Shown: positions 14,448-15,685 of the stretch, in pieces
How positions within the stretch are numbered: the stretch's first letter is position 1
Layout: each line of letters starts with the position of its first letter
Source: an uncultured Lentisphaeria bacterium
GTDB lineage: Bacteria; Verrucomicrobiota; Lentisphaeria; Victivallales; UBA1829
Direction of reading: 5' to 3'
DNA length: 15,685 nucleotides
Assembly: GCA_905197955.1 (NCBI GenBank)
Contig: CAJKAR010000063.1
Span: 1 to 15,685, forward strand
Position numbers and translations under genes: made by a program
Notes under the pieces: generated by a model
Databases searched by the model: none
What the model was told of the DNA's origin: nothing
Seen by the model: only the letters and a program-made list of their open reading frames with translations

Positions 14448-15449
14448 TTAAAGTTTGGTTCCGATACTGTCCAGAAGACGCAATTCAGTTGGAATAACAA
14501 TGTTCCGGGATTGAATTCCTGTATTTTTCCGGCATCTTAGAATTTCTTCGATGGCGGCTTGAGCCATTTTTCGAGTATTCTGGCGGATTGCCGTCAATGG
14601 AGGATTATAGAGTTCGGACCACCGAGTACCATCAATGGCTGCCACAGAAAGATCATGCGGAACACGGATTCCGGAACGACCGAATAAGCTGATCAGGTGT
14701 GCTGCGATATAATCCGATGCCACGACCAGCGCTTCCGGTCGATTTTTCATGATTTGCTGAGCACATTGGTGAATGGAAGAAGAATCCCAGTAGATAAAAT
14801 CATAAAACTCCGGTTGAATGGAGAATTTTCTGCATACATTTTGATACGCTCCTCTTTTTGCAAAGAAGCGACGGTCATCTGCCATGGCGATCTGACGGAA
14901 GCCCCGTTCTGTGAGACATTGAAACAACTGTTCCATTCCGGGTTCCAGATCAAAGCAGACCGTACTGATTTCTTCTTCCTCCCTCTGATCCAGGAGCACA
15001 AGCGGAACTCCGGGAGGGCAGATAGCCTTTACTTTATCGGCAAGGGCTGGAAAGATTCCACTGAGCAGAACGATTCCATCCACCATTCGGGAGGCGATCA
15101 TTTCCAGAGCGTTTAATTCCTTGTCTGCATCCCAGGAAGTCGTCTGCACCAGCAGATGATATCCCACTTCCTCTGCAATGATGGCAAGATCATCCGCCAG
15201 TTCCGCATAAAAAGGACTGTTCAATCTGCCGCAGATAAAGGCGATTGTTCTAGTAGACTGGCGCCGCATGGCACATGCAATATAGTTCGGCCGATAATTC
15301 ATTTCTTTTGCCAGAGCAATAATTTTTTCCCGGGTGGCTGCTGCAATTCTCTTCGCCATCGGGTGATTGTTTAAGACAATAGAGACCGTTGCAGGAGAAA
15401 CTCCCGCTTCTTTTGCCAGGCTGGAAACTGATATCGTTCGAGATTTCAT
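14448..15449 (-). CDS. LacI family transcriptional regulator
   Basis: The 333-residue protein has an N-terminal LacI helix-turn-helix (6-26: VSSLAKEAGVSPATVSIVLNN), the hinge-helix region (MNYRPNYIACAMRRQSTRTI, about 50-69), and a periplasmic-binding-protein-like effector domain from about 70 (FICGRLNSPFYAELADDL, MVDGIVLLSG, VPLVLLDQR, VASDYIAAHLI, VAAIDGTRWSELYNPPLTAIRQ). Length and order match sugar-responsive repressors of this family. AAAGG lies about 10 bases before the ATG. A perfect-consensus promoter and a small palindrome lie just upstream, suggesting autoregulation. The pseudopilin and GH42-like genes downstream are the probable targets. No inducer can be named from the sequence. 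Confidence 0.93.
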   Translation of the reverse strand: MKSRTISVSSLAKEAGVSPATVSIVLNNHPMAKRIAAATREKIIALAKEMNYRPNYIACAMRRQSTRTIAFICGRLNSPFYAELADDLAIIAEEVGYHLLVQTTSWDADKELNALEMIASRMVDGIVLLSGIFPALADKVKAICPPGVPLVLLDQREEEEISTVCFDLEPGMEQLFQCLTERGFRQIAMADDRRFFAKRGAYQNVCRKFSIQPEFYDFIYWDSSSIHQCAQQIMKNRPEALVVASDYIAAHLISLFGRSGIRVPHDLSVAAIDGTRWSELYNPPLTAIRQNTRKMAQAAIEEILRCRKNTGIQSRNIVIPTELRLLDSIGTKL

Positions 15450-15455
15450 TGCTGT

Positions 15456-15467
15456 TAAAACCTTTTA
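15456..15467 (-). promoter_or_regulatory. Candidate LacI-type autoregulatory operator over the ribosome-binding site
   Basis: TAAAACCTTTTA is a perfect inverted repeat of 5-base arms around a central CC. It lies between the predicted transcription start and the LacI start codon and contains the AAAGG ribosome site. LacI-family operators are usually short palindromes of this size with a central CG, so the CC centre is atypical. AT-rich palindromes arise easily by chance, so confidence is low. Confidence 0.3.
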
Positions 15468-15479
15468 GCAGATGACTAT

Positions 15480-15508
15480 ATTATACTATAAAACTTATAA
15501 AATGTCAA
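15480..15508 (-). promoter_or_regulatory. Perfect-consensus sigma70-type promoter of the LacI gene
   Basis: On the minus strand TTGACA (15508-15503) is followed by exactly 17 bases and TATAAT (15485-15480), the full consensus in both boxes. The predicted transcription start is near 15473, giving a leader of about 23 bases. The spacer holds two copies of a TATAAAA heptamer (read on the plus strand) at 15487-15493 and 15496-15502. Such a strong promoter for a repressor gene suggests it is itself repressed or that it drives the whole unit A. Confidence 0.85.
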
Positions 15509-15685
15509 GATCGCTTTTCTTTTTTTTTTAAGTCAGGAGAGGATTCCAAAGAGCTATTCAGAAATGTCATTTCATGTTAGATTTTTTTCTTTTCAAAAAA
15601 GAGAATTCATTGCATTTTGATATAAAAATGCAGTGCCGTCCCATAATTCTTTGAAATCGTCATTCTAACCACCCTATTTGAGCCT
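15509..15685. other. AT-rich non-coding region upstream of the LacI promoter
   Basis: No convincing coding frame was seen in this stretch to the right edge. It contains homopolymer runs (a T-tract near 15519-15529 and T/A-rich DNA at 15580-15600) and a perfect inverted repeat at 15611-15632. It is probably the intergenic space between unit A and a gene beyond the window. Confidence 0.6.
15611..15632. repeat. Perfect inverted repeat, 8-base arms, 6-base loop
   Basis: TGCATTTT (15611-15618) and AAAATGCA (15625-15632) flank the loop GATATA. Read on the minus strand, a T-rich stretch follows about 10 bases later, so it could be a weak terminator for a minus-strand gene outside the window. It could equally be a regulator site. 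It lies about 100 bases upstream of the LacI promoter. Confidence 0.45.

Overview
The window looks like chromosomal DNA from a Lentisphaerota bacterium (Victivallis-like, PVC superphylum). The grounds are two short prepilin-type proteins, each placed directly before a very large secreted glycoside hydrolase, together with LacI and AraC regulators, a Gfo/Idh/MocA oxidoreductase and a BNR_4 protein. This is a characteristic Lentisphaerota mixture. The taxonomic call is inference, because no rRNA or housekeeping marker is present. All ten genes lie on the minus strand, so the window reads functionally from right to left.

Right half (15449 down to 6777), unit A: a LacI-type regulator behind a perfect-consensus promoter; a prepilin-type pseudopilin; a 1138-residue secreted GH42-like clan GH-A hydrolase; a Gfo/Idh/MocA oxidoreductase; and a secreted acetyl xylan esterase-like hydrolase. 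A strong GC-rich stem-loop follows the esterase gene. Left half (6568 down to 1), unit B: an AraC-type regulator; a second pseudopilin; a 1078-residue secreted GH-A hydrolase; an L-rhamnose mutarotase whose start lies 1 nt past the hydrolase stop; and a BNR_4 (PF15892) protein that runs off the left edge.

The two units share one plan: regulator, pseudopilin, giant exported hydrolase, then accessory sugar enzymes. The simplest reading is two neighbouring glycan-use loci. Exported enzymes (two GHs and the esterase, all with signal peptides) would trim an acetylated, probably rhamnose-containing polysaccharide. Enzymes without signal peptides (oxidoreductase, mutarotase, BNR_4 protein) would process the products inside the cell. 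No transporter, SusC/SusD pair, sulfatase or rhamnose kinase/isomerase/aldolase lies in the window, so uptake and central catabolism must be encoded elsewhere. The pseudopilins sit where a surface glycan-capture component would be expected, but that role is a hypothesis.

No tRNA, rRNA, CRISPR array, insertion sequence or phage gene was recognised. The largest gaps without a gene are 15450-15685 and 6569-6776. Both are under 300 bases and are described as regulatory DNA.
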